DNA of 64,000 nt, from the NCBI RefSeq assembly GCF_000718635.1, contig NZ_JOBF01000009.1, forward strand, positions 62,001-126,000, given 5' to 3'. The DNA is from Streptomyces varsoviensis. Lineage in GTDB: Bacteria > Actinomycetota > Actinomycetes > Streptomycetales > Streptomycetaceae. Each line of letters opens with the position of its first letter. Within the stretch, counting starts at the first letter, position 1. Shown piece after piece: positions 49,728 to 59,846 of the stretch. The notes beneath the pieces were generated by a model. The model saw nothing but the letters and a program-made list of their open reading frames with translations, did not search any database and was not told the DNA's origin. Position numbers and translations under genes: made by a program.

Positions 49728-50411
49728 TCATCTTTTTTCCCTGGCCAGTTCTTCGAAGGCGGTGGCGTATTCCTCGGCAGTGGGCGTGGCGAAGGCCTTG
49801 CTCAGCGTCTCCCCGTATGCCTTGAAATCTTCTGCCGATGGGCACTGAGGATTTGCGGGTTCTACTCTCCCGCGGGCTGTGAGGCGGCCCGTGGCGGCCT
49901 CGCGGAGCTCCAGGAGGTACCTGCCGGTTCGGAGGGGGACGGTGCGATCGGCGTACGTGCACCGCTTTCCGCTGTCGCGGTGGTCGTCCTTGTCGATGCC
50001 CGTACAGCCGACCAACTGCACCCGGCGGACGTCGTGTTCCCGCCAGGTGAGGTGAGGGCTGTCGGGGAGGGCGTCCAGGACGATCCGCGCGCGGCCGGGG
50101 TTTCCGCCGTTCTGCTGGTGATACAGCCAGATCGGAGCCGGGCCGGTTTCCGTCCGCGGGGCGCTCTCGGTGAAATACCTGGGCGGGAGTTCGCACAGCC
50201 CGATCAGACTGCTGTGGCTGGTGAGCGTCTGGTCGGCCTCTTTCGGCGTCGTCTCAGCGCACACCACCGCGATCATGATGCCGGCCGGGATGCCCACGGT
50301 CAGTGCGGCAAGCCCGACGCAGCCCAGTGGCGTCTCCCAGATTCCCTTCGCCCTGACGCGCCACACCAGCCAGTTACGCCTCCACCAAAGCACCCCGCCC
50401 CCAACCCCCAC
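49728..50411 (-). CDS. Hypothetical single-pass membrane protein
   Basis: A 227-residue protein with one N-terminal hydrophobic helix, TPLGCVGLAALTVGIPAGIM followed by IAVVCAE. An extracytoplasmic domain follows with paired cysteines (LIGLCELPPRYFTE, LVGCTGIDKDD, GKRCTYADR, NPQCPSAEDF). The end is helical: EEYATAFEELAREKR. The start is uncertain because the frame opens with a Gly-rich stretch from a GTG. It lies inside the sdaA-bracketed island, between array 2 and sdaA. Family not recognised. Confidence 0.65.
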   Translation of the reverse strand: MGVGGGVLWWRRNWLVWRVRAKGIWETPLGCVGLAALTVGIPAGIMIAVVCAETTPKEADQTLTSHSSLIGLCELPPRYFTESAPRTETGPAPIWLYHQQNGGNPGRARIVLDALPDSPHLTWREHDVRRVQLVGCTGIDKDDHRDSGKRCTYADRTVPLRTGRYLLELREAATGRLTARGRVEPANPQCPSAEDFKAYGETLSKAFATPTAEEYATAFEELAREKR

Positions 50412-50515
50412 CCAACGTGAACTGCGAGATCGTATCCGCCGCCGAGCTACGGCAGACGTGGCGGTCGGAGACGGCCGTTCGGCATGCAGAGGCAGGCAGG
50501 TCAGTCGGCTCGCCA

Positions 50516-50579
50516 GTCAGCACTCAATAACGTTGACCGCCAGCCCGCCCCGCGCCGTCTCCTTGTACTTCACCTTCAT
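50516..50579 (-). repeat. Right copy of the 64-bp island-flanking direct repeat
   Basis: This is the 3' end of sdaA including its stop codon, matching 36,277-36,340 in direct orientation with about seven mismatches. It marks the right edge of the CRISPR-Cas island. Confidence 0.7.
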
Positions 50580-51899
50580 GTCGGCGCCCGTCTCCTTCAT
50601 GGTTTTTATGACCTTGTCGAGGGAGACGTGGTGGCGGCCGTCGCCGCGGAGGGCCATGCGGGCGGCGGTGACGGCTTTGACGGCGGCCATGCCGTTGCGT
50701 TCGATGCAGGGGATCTGGACGAGGCCGCCGACGGGGTCGCAGGTGAGGCCGAGGTTGTGTTCCATGCCGATCTCGGCGGCGTTCTCGACCTGTTCGGGGG
50801 AGCCGCCGAGGACCTCGGCGAGACCGCCGGCGGCCATGGAGCAGGCGGAGCCGACCTCGCCCTGGCAGCCGACCTCGGCGCCGGAGATGGAGGCGTTCTC
50901 CTTGAAGAGCATGCCGATGGCGCTGGCGGCGAGGAGGAAGCGGACGACGCCGTCCTCGTCGGCGCCGGGCACGAAGTTCACGTAGTAGTGCAGGACGGCG
51001 GGGATGATGCCGGCGGCGCCGTTGGTGGGGGCGGTGACGACGCGGCCACCGGCGGCGTTCTCCTCGTTCACGGCCATGGCGTAGAGGGTGGTCCACTCCA
51101 TGGCGCGAGCGGCGGGTTCGCCCTCGGCGCGCAGTTGGCGGGCGGAGTGGGCGGCGCGGCGGCGGACCTTGAGGCCGCCGGGGAGGATGCCCTCGCGGGA
51201 CATGCCGCGCGAGACGCACGCCTGCATGACGCCCCAGATCTCCAGCAGACCGGCGCGGATCTCTTCCTCGGTGCGCCACGCCTTCTCGTTCTCCAGCATC
51301 AGGGCCGAGATCGACAGGCCCGTCTCCCGGGAGCGGCGCAGCAGCTCGTCACCAGTGCGGAAAGGATACTTCAGCACCGTGTCGTCCAGCTTGATGCGGT
51401 CCTCGCCGACCGCGTCCTCGTCCACGACGAAGCCGCCGCCCACCGAGTAGTAGGTCTTCTCCAGGAGCGGCAGACCGTCCTCGTCGTACGCGAAGAGGGT
51501 CATGCCGTTGGCGTGGTACGGCAGGGAGCGGCGGCGGTGCAGGATGAGCTGGTTGGGCTCGTCGAAGTCGATCTCGTGGGCGTCGCCGATCTCCGCGCCG
51601 AGCAGCCGCAGCCGCTTGGTCCGCCGGATGCGGTCGACCTCGTCGTCCGCGGTCTCGACGTTCACGCTGCGCGGGGAGTGGCCCTCCAGCCCGAGGAGTA
51701 CGGCCTTGGGGGTGCCGTGGCCGTGTCCGGTCGCGCCGAGGGAGCCGAAGAGCTCCGCCCGCACTGACGTGGTGTGGGCGAGCACGCCTTCGTTCTTGAG
51801 CCTGCGCGCGAACATCCGGGCCGCGCGCATGGGGCCGACCGTGTGCGAACTGGAGGGGCCGATGCCGATGGAGAAGAGATCGAAGACGGAGATGGCCAC
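50517..51899 (-). CDS. sdaA: L-serine ammonia-lyase, iron-sulfur-dependent
   Basis: A 460-residue single-chain serine dehydratase from the GTG at 51,899; the frame is open to 52,034. The beta domain starts [20 protein letters not shown] and [10 protein letters not shown]. The alpha domain contains cluster cysteines and motifs such as [38 protein letters not shown] and [20 protein letters not shown] (Cys-Asp-Pro-x-x-Gly). It converts L-serine to pyruvate and ammonia. It follows glyA in the glycine-cleavage operon, closing a glycine-to-serine-to-pyruvate route. Its last 64 bases have a decayed copy 14.2 kb away, across the CRISPR island. Confidence 0.95.
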   Translation of the reverse strand: MAISVFDLFSIGIGPSSSHTVGPMRAARMFARRLKNEGVLAHTTSVRAELFGSLGATGHGHGTPKAVLLGLEGHSPRSVNVETADDEVDRIRRTKRLRLLGAEIGDAHEIDFDEPNQLILHRRRSLPYHANGMTLFAYDEDGLPLLEKTYYSVGGGFVVDEDAVGEDRIKLDDTVLKYPFRTGDELLRRSRETGLSISALMLENEKAWRTEEEIRAGLLEIWGVMQACVSRGMSREGILPGGLKVRRRAAHSARQLRAEGEPAARAMEWTTLYAMAVNEENAAGGRVVTAPTNGAAGIIPAVLHYYVNFVPGADEDGVVRFLLAASAIGMLFKENASISGAEVGCQGEVGSACSMAAGGLAEVLGGSPEQVENAAEIGMEHNLGLTCDPVGGLVQIPCIERNGMAAVKAVTAARMALRGDGRHHVSLDKVIKTMKETGADMKVKYKETARGGLAVNVIEC

Positions 51900-52087
51900 G
51901 GTGGCGGACCCCTTGTCTGCTCGTGGTGGGTGGTGCGGGCACTGCTGTGCCGCGAGCGGTGTCCTGGTGAGGGACGCCGCCGCGGCGCGGGCGCTGCGCC
52001 GTGACGGGGCGCATGGCACGGGGCACCGGTGCACTGTTCTGTCTCCAGTGTGCGCGGTGCCCCGTACTCGCGGATGAATCAGCTACT

Positions 52088-53356
<1,269 letters not shown>

Positions 53357-53418
53357 GAGATCTTCCTGGGAGGCTGGGGCGGAGGGCGGAGGGGGTACGC
53401 GGTCCCGTACGCGGCGTA

Positions 53419-53793
53419 CTAGCCCGCGAAAGCGGTGTACTCGTCGGCGGTCAGCAGCTCCGCCGGCTCGTCCGTGACCTTCACCTTGAACAGCCAGCCG
53501 CCCTCGAAGGGGGCCGAGTTCACCAGCGACGGGTCGTCCATCACGTCCTGGTTGGCCTCGGTGACCTCGCCCGTCACGGGGGCGTACAGATCGCTGACCG
53601 ACTTCGTCGACTCCAGCTCACCGCAGGTCTCGCCCGCCGTGACGGTGTCGCCGACCGCGGGGAGCTGCGCGTAGACCACATCGCCGAGCGCGTTGGCGGC
53701 GAACTCGGTGATGCCGACCGTCGCTACGCCGTCCTCGGCGGTCGACAGCCACTCGTGCTCCTTGGTGTAGCGGAGCTCCTGGGGGTTGTTCAT
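53419..53793 (-). CDS. gcvH: Glycine cleavage system H protein
   Basis: A 124-residue lipoyl carrier starting [20 protein letters not shown]. The lipoylation motif is [20 protein letters not shown] (E-S-T-K-S-V), with the target lysine at about residue 63. It shuttles the aminomethyl group between the P, T and L proteins. AGGAGA precedes the ATG. It lies between gcvT and glyA in one leftward operon; gcvP is not in the window. Confidence 0.97.
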   Translation of the reverse strand: MNNPQELRYTKEHEWLSTAEDGVATVGITEFAANALGDVVYAQLPAVGDTVTAGETCGELESTKSVSDLYAPVTGEVTEANQDVMDDPSLVNSAPFEGGWLFKVKVTDEPAELLTADEYTAFAG

Positions 53794-53880
53794 GACTCGA
53801 TTCTCCTGGATACGTGTGAATGTTTGTGCAACGGGTCTTGACAGGTGAGACGCGAGGGGCGCGGCCCCGGTACGGTCCGG

Positions 53881-55020
53881 TCAGCGCTCACGCTTGTAGA
53901 AGGGCAGCGCGACCACCTCGTACGGCTCATGGCTGCCGCGGATGTCCACGCTCACCCCGGCCGTGCCGGGCTCGGCGTGAGCCGCGTCCACGTACGCCAT
54001 GGCGATCGGCTTGCCGAGGGTGGGGGAGGGGGCACCCGAGGTGACCTCGCCGATCACCGAGCCGTCGCTCGCCACCACCGAGAAGCCGGCGCGCGGCACC
54101 CGCCGCCCCTTCGCGACCAGTCCGACCAGCTTGCGCGGCGGCGCGCTCTCGGCCTTCTCGGCCGCCGCGGCCAGCGCCGCGCGGCCCACGAAGTCGCCCG
54201 CCTTCTCGAACTTCACGACCCGGCCCAGCCCCGCGTCGAACGGCGTCGTCGCCTTCGTCAGCTCGTGCCCGTACAGCGGCATGCCCGCCTCCAGGCGCAG
54301 CGTGTCCCGGCAGGACAGCCCCGCCGGCACGAGCCCGAGGCCCGCGCCCGCCTCGGTCAGCGCCTGCCACAGCCGCTCGGCGTCGGACGGGCCGACGAAC
54401 AGCTCGAAGCCGTCCTCGCCCGTGTAGCCGGTACGGGCGATCAGCGCGGACACCCCCGCGACCGTGCCCGGCAGCCCCGCGTAGTACTTCAGCCCGGCCA
54501 GGTCCGCGTCGGTGAGCGACGTCAGGATCTCGGCCGCCTTCGGGCCCTGCACGGCCAGCAGCGCGTAGGCGTCGCGGTCGTCCCGTACGGACACGTCGAA
54601 GCCGGCGGCGCGCTCGGTCAGCGCGTCCAGCACCACCTGGGCGTTGGAGGCGTTCGCGACGACCATGAACTCCTGCCCGCCGAGGCGGTAGACGATCAGG
54701 TCGTCGAGGATGCCGCCCTCGGCGTCGCAGATCATGGTGTAGCGGGCGCGACCCACGGCGACCTTGCCGATGTTGCCGACCAGCGCGTAGTCGAGGGCGT
54801 CGGCGGCCTGCGGGCCGGTCAGCGTGATCTCGCCCATGTGCGAGAGGTCGAAGAGCCCGGCCCGGCCGCGGACGGCGAGGTGCTCATCGCGCTCGCTCGC
54901 GTAGCGCAGCGGCATGTCCCAGCCCGCGAAGTCGGTCATGGTCGCGCCGAGCGCGCGGTGCGTGGCGTCGAGCGCGGTACGACGGGGCGAAGCAGGTGAA
55001 GAAGAAGAGGAATCGGTCAT
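53881..55020 (-). CDS. gcvT: Glycine cleavage system T protein (aminomethyltransferase)
   Basis: A 379-residue protein from the ATG at 55,020; the frame extends upstream into the riboswitch without sense. Motifs: RALGATMTDFAGWDMPLRYA, RGRAGLFDLSHMGEITLTGP, YTMICDAEGGILDDLIVYRL, the folate-site LIARTGYTGEDGFELFVGPS, and the C-terminal GEVTSGAPSPTLGKPIAMAY. It transfers the methylene group to tetrahydrofolate and releases ammonia. It is the first gene of the riboswitch-controlled operon. Confidence 0.97.
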   Translation of the reverse strand: MTDSSSSSPASPRRTALDATHRALGATMTDFAGWDMPLRYASERDEHLAVRGRAGLFDLSHMGEITLTGPQAADALDYALVGNIGKVAVGRARYTMICDAEGGILDDLIVYRLGGQEFMVVANASNAQVVLDALTERAAGFDVSVRDDRDAYALLAVQGPKAAEILTSLTDADLAGLKYYAGLPGTVAGVSALIARTGYTGEDGFELFVGPSDAERLWQALTEAGAGLGLVPAGLSCRDTLRLEAGMPLYGHELTKATTPFDAGLGRVVKFEKAGDFVGRAALAAAAEKAESAPPRKLVGLVAKGRRVPRAGFSVVASDGSVIGEVTSGAPSPTLGKPIAMAYVDAAHAEPGTAGVSVDIRGSHEPYEVVALPFYKRER

Positions 55021-55082
55021 GGTCCAGGCTCCCGGCTGACGGTGGCGAGTTCTTGGAAGAAGCACACGAAGAACGCGCCTCC

Positions 55083-55288
55083 CCATCTGTCATCGGAACC
55101 TGAGAGGTTCACCAGGAGGCCCGGCCGGGCCCCTCGGCTTGCACCTTGGGTGGGGCCGCCGACACGTCGGAGGCCCGCTTTTCAGATCTGCCTCGCCCGC
55201 GCGGTACGGGGCCTGAGAGATTCAAGGGAGGAACTTGCTCCTTCGGCGCCCAGCGCACGGAGCGTGACTGGGACTCTCCCGCGCGGAC
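55083..55288 (-). ncRNA. Tandem glycine riboswitch (gcvT motif)
   Basis: Read on the minus strand, aptamer 1 begins CGCGGGAGAGTCCCAGTCAC and contains the core GGCGCCGAAGGAGCAAG and CTCTCAGGCCCC. After a short linker, aptamer 2 begins GAGGCAGATCTGAAAAGCGG, continues CACCCAAGGTGCAAGC and closes with CTCTCAGGTTCCGATGACAG. These are the hallmark conserved blocks of the two glycine aptamers. The element lies 63 bases before gcvT, where it would switch on the glycine cleavage operon when glycine is high. Confidence 0.93.
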
Positions 55289-55452
55289 TACGAGCGGCCG
55301 ATATGCAGTTTGCGCGCACATCATCGCATGCGACGCCCCGCTGTAAACCCCCGGACGGCCGGGTAACGGTTTTGGCCTGCTCTTGAAGCGCATTACCTTT
55401 TCTTGACACTCTTCGGGTACCCGCAGTGACCGGACCGGGGAGGACGATCACC

Positions 55453-56127
55453 GTGCACGCGCAGCGTACGTATCCGAGGCCGGCGTTTCCCGGCCCGCCG
55501 CAGCCCTTGCCCCCGGCCGCGGTAGCGGACCTGCGCGGGTCGGCGACCACACGGGAACTGAGATTCCCGGCCGGCGACCTCCTCGTCGTCTCCGGCCTGC
55601 CGGGCAGCGGCAAATCCACCCTCATCCGGCGGGCGGTGCCGGGGCTCGACGCCCGCGGCGGCATCGTCTGGTGCGTCGACTCGCAGGACGCCCGCGACCG
55701 CTGGGCGCGCCGCATCCCCCCGTACGTGCCGTACGGGCTCTACCGCCCGCTCGTCCGCCTCTCCCACTACACGGGGCTGCGGCGCGCGCTCCGCTCGGGC
55801 ACCAGCGTGGTCGTCCACGACTGCGGCACCCTCGCCTGGGTCCGCCACTGGCTGGCCCGCGACGCCAGGCGGCGGGGCGTCGCCCTGCGCCTCCTCCTTC
55901 TGGACGTTCCCGCCGCCGACGCGCTCGCCGGTCAGGCCCGGCGGGGCCGGCGCGTCTCCGCGTACGCCTTCGCCCGCCACCGCCGCGCGGTGGCGCGGCT
56001 CGTCGCGGCGGTGGAGACCGGCCCCCTGCCGGCCGGCGTGTCCGCCGCCGTCCTCCTGGACCGGCCGGCGGCCGACGCGTTACGCACGATCCGCTTCGGC
56101 CCCCTGCCGCCCGCCGCGCGCCCCTGA
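55453..56127 (+). CDS. P-loop ATP-binding protein, small-molecule-kinase-like
   Basis: About 224 residues from the GTG at 55,453, eight bases after GGGGAGGA. Walker A is LLVVSGLPGSGKSTLIRRAV (G-x-P-G-S-G-K-S-T). Further motifs are GIVWCVDSQDARDRWARRIP, VVVHDCGTLAWVRHWLARDA (Walker-B-like) and the lid-like RRGRRVSAYAFARHRRAVAR. This is the AAA_33 type common in Streptomyces, similar to polynucleotide or gluconate kinases. The real substrate is unknown. It is transcribed divergently from the riboswitch operon. Confidence 0.8.
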   Translation: MHAQRTYPRPAFPGPPQPLPPAAVADLRGSATTRELRFPAGDLLVVSGLPGSGKSTLIRRAVPGLDARGGIVWCVDSQDARDRWARRIPPYVPYGLYRPLVRLSHYTGLRRALRSGTSVVVHDCGTLAWVRHWLARDARRRGVALRLLLLDVPAADALAGQARRGRRVSAYAFARHRRAVARLVAAVETGPLPAGVSAAVLLDRPAADALRTIRFGPLPPAARP

Positions 56128-56246
56128 GGCGGAGGCGGTGACGGTCCGTCGGAGCGCCAGCAGCCGTGGCACCCGGCGTCGGCCGTACGGTGCCGCCGGG
56201 GCACCCAGCGCTACGGGCCGGGGTGCCCGTCGCCCGTAAAAGCGGC

Positions 56247-57377
56247 TCATCCGGTGCCACCACCGGCCCGCGGACCGCCGTCCGGGGTCCGCGCCGGGTC
56301 GGCGGGCCGGGCGTCTTCGGTGCCGCCGGGGCTCTTGGCGAGGCCGGGCAGGTCGGGGGCGGGGAGGCCGCCGCTCACCAGCGTGCTGGTCACGACGTTG
56401 ACGGTGGCGGTCAGGGTGGCCTTCACGGCGGCCGCGATCTCGGCCGGGTGCCCCGCGGTGGTCACCTTCAAGAGCGCGTTGACCTTCGCCTGGAGGTCCG
56501 TCACGGCCTTGGCCACCAGCTCCGGCGCCGCGGCGCCCTTCACCGGCGCCGGCGCCCCACTCAGCGGCCCGCTTTTCAGCGGCACACTCTTCCGCCCGGC
56601 CTGCGGCCCTCCGGCGGGCGGCTTGGCGTTGGTCGGATCGACGGGCGGGGCGGCGGGGGTTTCGGGTGCGGCGGGGGTCTTGTCGGATGTGGCGGGGGTC
56701 TTGTCGGTTACGGCGGGGGTCTTGGGGGTGGTCGAGATCTTGTGAGGTGCGGCGGGGGTCTTGGGGGTGGCCGGGGTCTTGTGAGGTACGGCCGGGGTCT
56801 TGGGGAGGGTCGAGGGCTTGTCAGGTGCGGCGGGGGTCTGGGGGGTGGCGGGGGTTTTGTCGGGTGTGACAGGCGGCTTGGGCGTGGCAGGGCCGACGGG
56901 AACGGCTGACGCCTTGTCAGGCGCGGCGGCGGGCCGCTCGGGGGCGGCCGGGGAGGCGGGTGTGGCGGACCCCTCCGCCGCCTCCGCCTGGCCCCCCTGA
57001 GTCGCCGCCCTGGTCACCCCCGCCAGGGCCTCCCGCACCGCCTCCGCGTGTTCCGCCGCCTCCGGGGTCGGGAGTCTGCCGCCGGGGGCCTTCAGTACGG
57101 CGTCGACGAGCGCGGTCACCGGGGTGAGCACACCGCCCACGCCGTTCAGCAGCGCGGACTGGCCCGCCAGGGCATCCGCTCCCGGCAGCGCGGCGGGCGT
57201 CGAGGCCGAGACCGAGGTCGAGGCAGGGGCCTCGGCCGCCGCCCCCGCCGGACGCGGGGCGGTGTCGCCGCTCGCGGTGGCGAGGGCCGCTCCGGAGGTG
57301 CCGAAGGCCAGCGCGCCGCAGACGACGGACGAGACGACGGACGAGATGACCGCGCCGGTCTTCAGGGACATACGCAT
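56247..57377 (-). CDS. Secreted Pro/Ala/Thr-rich repeat protein
   Basis: A 376-residue precursor. The signal peptide is MRMSLKTGAVISSVVSSVVC, then GALAFGTSGAALATA. The mature protein has a short helical region (LLNGVGGVLTPVTALVDAVL), then about 110 residues of TPATPKTPAAPHKTP-like repeats with lysines every 6-8 residues. The C-terminal helical domain is PELVAKAVTDLQAKVNALLK. The repeat region is encoded by 'gcgggggtcttgggggtggc' units (about 21-27 bases) at 56,650-56,880. It is probably a wall-spanning linker protein; no sortase signal or peptidoglycan-binding domain is visible. Confidence 0.7.
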   Translation of the reverse strand: MRMSLKTGAVISSVVSSVVCGALAFGTSGAALATASGDTAPRPAGAAAEAPASTSVSASTPAALPGADALAGQSALLNGVGGVLTPVTALVDAVLKAPGGRLPTPEAAEHAEAVREALAGVTRAATQGGQAEAAEGSATPASPAAPERPAAAPDKASAVPVGPATPKPPVTPDKTPATPQTPAAPDKPSTLPKTPAVPHKTPATPKTPAAPHKISTTPKTPAVTDKTPATSDKTPAAPETPAAPPVDPTNAKPPAGGPQAGRKSVPLKSGPLSGAPAPVKGAAAPELVAKAVTDLQAKVNALLKVTTAGHPAEIAAAVKATLTATVNVVTSTLVSGGLPAPDLPGLAKSPGGTEDARPADPARTPDGGPRAGGGTG

Positions 57378-57651
57378 AGAAAGCTCCCCTTTCGTGATGC
57401 GTACGAGTCCGTGTGCGTGGTGCTGCCCGCGGACTCGTGGTGCGTACGAGATGTCCGACCACCCTGCGGACGCCGGGTACGGTCCGCAACTCGCCGACTA
57501 CGCTCGGTGTGCCTCGGTCCAACTCCCGCCACCCCCGCCTGACCTGGGGGTTCGTCAAGTAATTCGGCGGTCCCCGAGGAACGTGGGGCATGCAGCCGTT
57601 AGGGTTCGGGGGCGGCTTTGTCGAGACGGCGGTTGAACGGAATGGGACGGA

Positions 57652-58419
57652 ATGAGCATCCCGGAGAGCTACGGACACACCCAGGCCCATGGCTGGCCCG
57701 CCAATGAGCTCGAAGAGGTGCTGGCCGCCTCCCTCGGTGTGCCGGACGCTGGCGCGCGCATCGTCGAGGTGCTGGGCCGCAGCCACCTGTGGGTCCCGCT
57801 GCCGAACGGCGGCACCCCGGACAGCCGCGAGCTGGACCTGCCCACACTGGAGATCGGCGGCGGCGCGTACGTCCCCGTCTTCAGCTCCGAGCAGCAGTTC
57901 CGTCTGATCACCGGCGACCGGATGGCCTGCACCGTCGCGCCGGCCGTCGAGTTCGCCCGCGGCCTCCCGCCGCAGCTCGGCATCGCCGTGAACCCGGACG
58001 GCGCGGTCGGCGTGCCGCTGCCGCCGCCCGCCGTCGCGGAGCTGTGCCGCGCCGGGCGCGGCCCGCTGGACGGGCCCGCCACCGGCGGCCGGGTGCGGCT
58101 CTACGAGCCGGACTGGCAGGAGGAGCCGGTGGACTTCCTCGCCGCCGCCGGGCTGGAGTTCGCCGCCGTCGGGCGGGTGCGCACCGCCCGCCGCGCCCTG
58201 GCCCGCGTGGAGACCGAGGCCCCGGCGCTGTTCGTCGGCGTCGAGCTCGACCTGCCCGACGACGAGGCCCGTACCGCCGTCCTCGACGCCCTCGGGCGCG
58301 CGCTGCACCGGGTCCCGGTCCCCTGGCCCGTACAGATGGTCTTCCTCGACCTGGCCCAGGACCCGGTGGGGGAGTGGCTGGGCGCCCGCGTCCGCCCGTT
58401 CTACGACCGTGACCTGTGA
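57652..58419 (+). CDS. SseB family protein (enhanced serine sensitivity)
   Basis: A 255-residue protein with the SseB N-terminal fold (NELEEVLAASLGVPDAGARI, SHLWVPLPNGG, LEIGGGAYVPVFSSEQQFR). The SseB C-terminal fold follows (RVRTARRALARVETEAPALF, VGVELDLPD, PVPWPVQMVFLDLAQDPVGE), and the chain ends RPFYDRDL. Members are widespread in Streptomyces next to peptide transporters. The biochemical role is unknown; the name comes from a serine-sensitivity phenotype in E. coli. Its presence some kilobases from sdaA, glyA and gcv genes may be meaningful or chance. Confidence 0.82.
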   Translation: MSIPESYGHTQAHGWPANELEEVLAASLGVPDAGARIVEVLGRSHLWVPLPNGGTPDSRELDLPTLEIGGGAYVPVFSSEQQFRLITGDRMACTVAPAVEFARGLPPQLGIAVNPDGAVGVPLPPPAVAELCRAGRGPLDGPATGGRVRLYEPDWQEEPVDFLAAAGLEFAAVGRVRTARRALARVETEAPALFVGVELDLPDDEARTAVLDALGRALHRVPVPWPVQMVFLDLAQDPVGEWLGARVRPFYDRDL

Positions 58420-58444
58420 CGCCGAGCGCGCACGAGGCGCGACG

Positions 58445-58640
58445 ACCGGCCCCGCACCCGCCCCCGACCCCGGTGCGCGGCGCCCGGGCGTGGGCAGGAC
58501 GTACGGTGGCCCCCGACTGGCCCCGGCGATCCCGGTGCGCGGCGCCCCGCCCGCCGTGGGCAGGACGCCCGACGACCCCCGACCGGCCCCACCCCCGTCC
58601 CCGCCTCCGGCCCGGTGCGCGGCGCCCCGCCATAGGTATG
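58445..58640. repeat. Three direct repeats of ccggtgcgcggcgccc
   Basis: The 16-base word ccggtgcgcggcgccc occurs three times (near 58,468, 58,530 and 58,613). The flanking 'gtgggcaggacg' and 'cccccgactggcccc' words are partly repeated, so the unit is about 70-85 bases. No gene is seen. Confidence 0.6.
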
Positions 58641-58760
58641 ACACGGGCGCTGGCACCCGGCCTGTCGGTACGGGCTCGTAAGCTGGTGGGATGACCGGAC
58701 GGGGCGCGGTGGCGCGCCCCGGGGCGGTGCCGAGACGGCCGAGGGAAAGGGCGGACCCAG

Positions 58761-59552
58761 GTGAGCGCGGGCGCGGAGAGCGGCGTGGAGCAGATGCTGC
58801 GCCAAGTGGCGCCCGGCCGGTACGACGCCTACGAGGCGCTGCTGCACGCCATCGCCGACGGCCAGGTGTGGATGCTGCTCTGGCACGGCCAGGCCGGGGC
58901 GCCCGACGCCCAGTACGGGAACATGGAGGTCGACGGTCTCGGCTACGCGCCGTGCGTGACCTCCGCGCCCGAGCTGGCCGCCAGCGGGTGGAACCGCGCC
59001 CATGAGGTGGTCGGCGGGCGCGCCGTCGCCGCCTCGCTCTTCCCCGACCGCTGGGGCCTGTGGCTCAATCCGCACGCGCCGGGCGGCGGCGTCGGCGTGC
59101 CCTGGCTGGATCTGCGGCGTATCGCGGGCGGCCTGGAGCGGCTGCCCGCCGGGCCGCTGCGGCTGAGCGAGCCGGCCGTCGACGTGGACCGGTTCTACGC
59201 CCTGCTCGGGCAGAACGCGCACCGTACGCCCGTGGTGCGGGCGCTGCGCCGGGCCTGGGTGCAGCCGGCGCTGGGCGCCCCGTATCTGGCGATCGGGCTG
59301 GATCTGTACGACACCTCCCAGCCGGCCGTCGACTCGGTACGGCTGATGATGCAGCAGTCGGTGGGCGTGGTGCCGGCGGGGCTGCCGGTTTCCACGGTGT
59401 CGATGGCGGACGAGCACGACCCGGTCGCGATGTGGATGCGGGCCAACGCGCGGCCGTTCTTCGACCGCGACGCGTACGGCGCCGGAGCGCCCGCGCCCAC
59501 AGCGGGTTACGGCTATCCGCCGCAGCAGGGCCGCCAGGCCGGAGCGTACTAG
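58761..59552 (+). CDS. SseB-like protein, second paralogue
   Basis: A 263-residue protein from the GTG at 58,761. It begins VSAGAESGVEQMLRQVAPGR, followed by YEALLHAIADGQVWMLLWHG, and shows the two-domain SseB layout. The C-terminal domain has RRAWVQPALGAPYLAIGLDL and STVSMADEHDPVAMWMRANA, ending RPFFDRDAYG, very close to RPFYDRDL of its neighbour. It arose by duplication of a two-domain SseB protein. A Pro/Tyr-rich tail follows. Terminator-like hairpins follow at once. Confidence 0.8.
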   Translation: MSAGAESGVEQMLRQVAPGRYDAYEALLHAIADGQVWMLLWHGQAGAPDAQYGNMEVDGLGYAPCVTSAPELAASGWNRAHEVVGGRAVAASLFPDRWGLWLNPHAPGGGVGVPWLDLRRIAGGLERLPAGPLRLSEPAVDVDRFYALLGQNAHRTPVVRALRRAWVQPALGAPYLAIGLDLYDTSQPAVDSVRLMMQQSVGVVPAGLPVSTVSMADEHDPVAMWMRANARPFFDRDAYGAGAPAPTAGYGYPPQQGRQAGAY

Positions 59553-59556
59553 CACC

Positions 59557-59601
59557 AACTGGACAAACTGTCCTTCCAGTTACTGATCCGCTCACGGATC
59601 A
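59557..59601 (+). terminator. Double hairpin after the sseB-like pair
   Basis: AACTGGAC...GTCCttCCAGTT (59,557-59,581) and TGATCCG-ctca-CGGATCA (59,584-59,601) form two consecutive stems starting five bases after the stop codon. They are a likely terminator before the transporter operon. Confidence 0.6.
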
Positions 59602-59846
59602 CGACTGTCCGTATAACGGAACCTCTCCTTACACATCACGGTTGCGCATCCTTTGCCGGTCAGGTCTGGCGGGTGATCGCGAGCCCGTTGAAGACTCCCC
59701 GAAACAAGCAGAGTCGGTCCTGTGTACGACCTGCCCCGCGTGAACTTCCCACGCCTTCAGCACCATTCGCAGCACCTGATGTGAACCAAGCCGCCATGGC
59801 GGCAGCGTGGGCCGGCCATGGCCGGTCGAGAGGGGTCCCCCAGACG

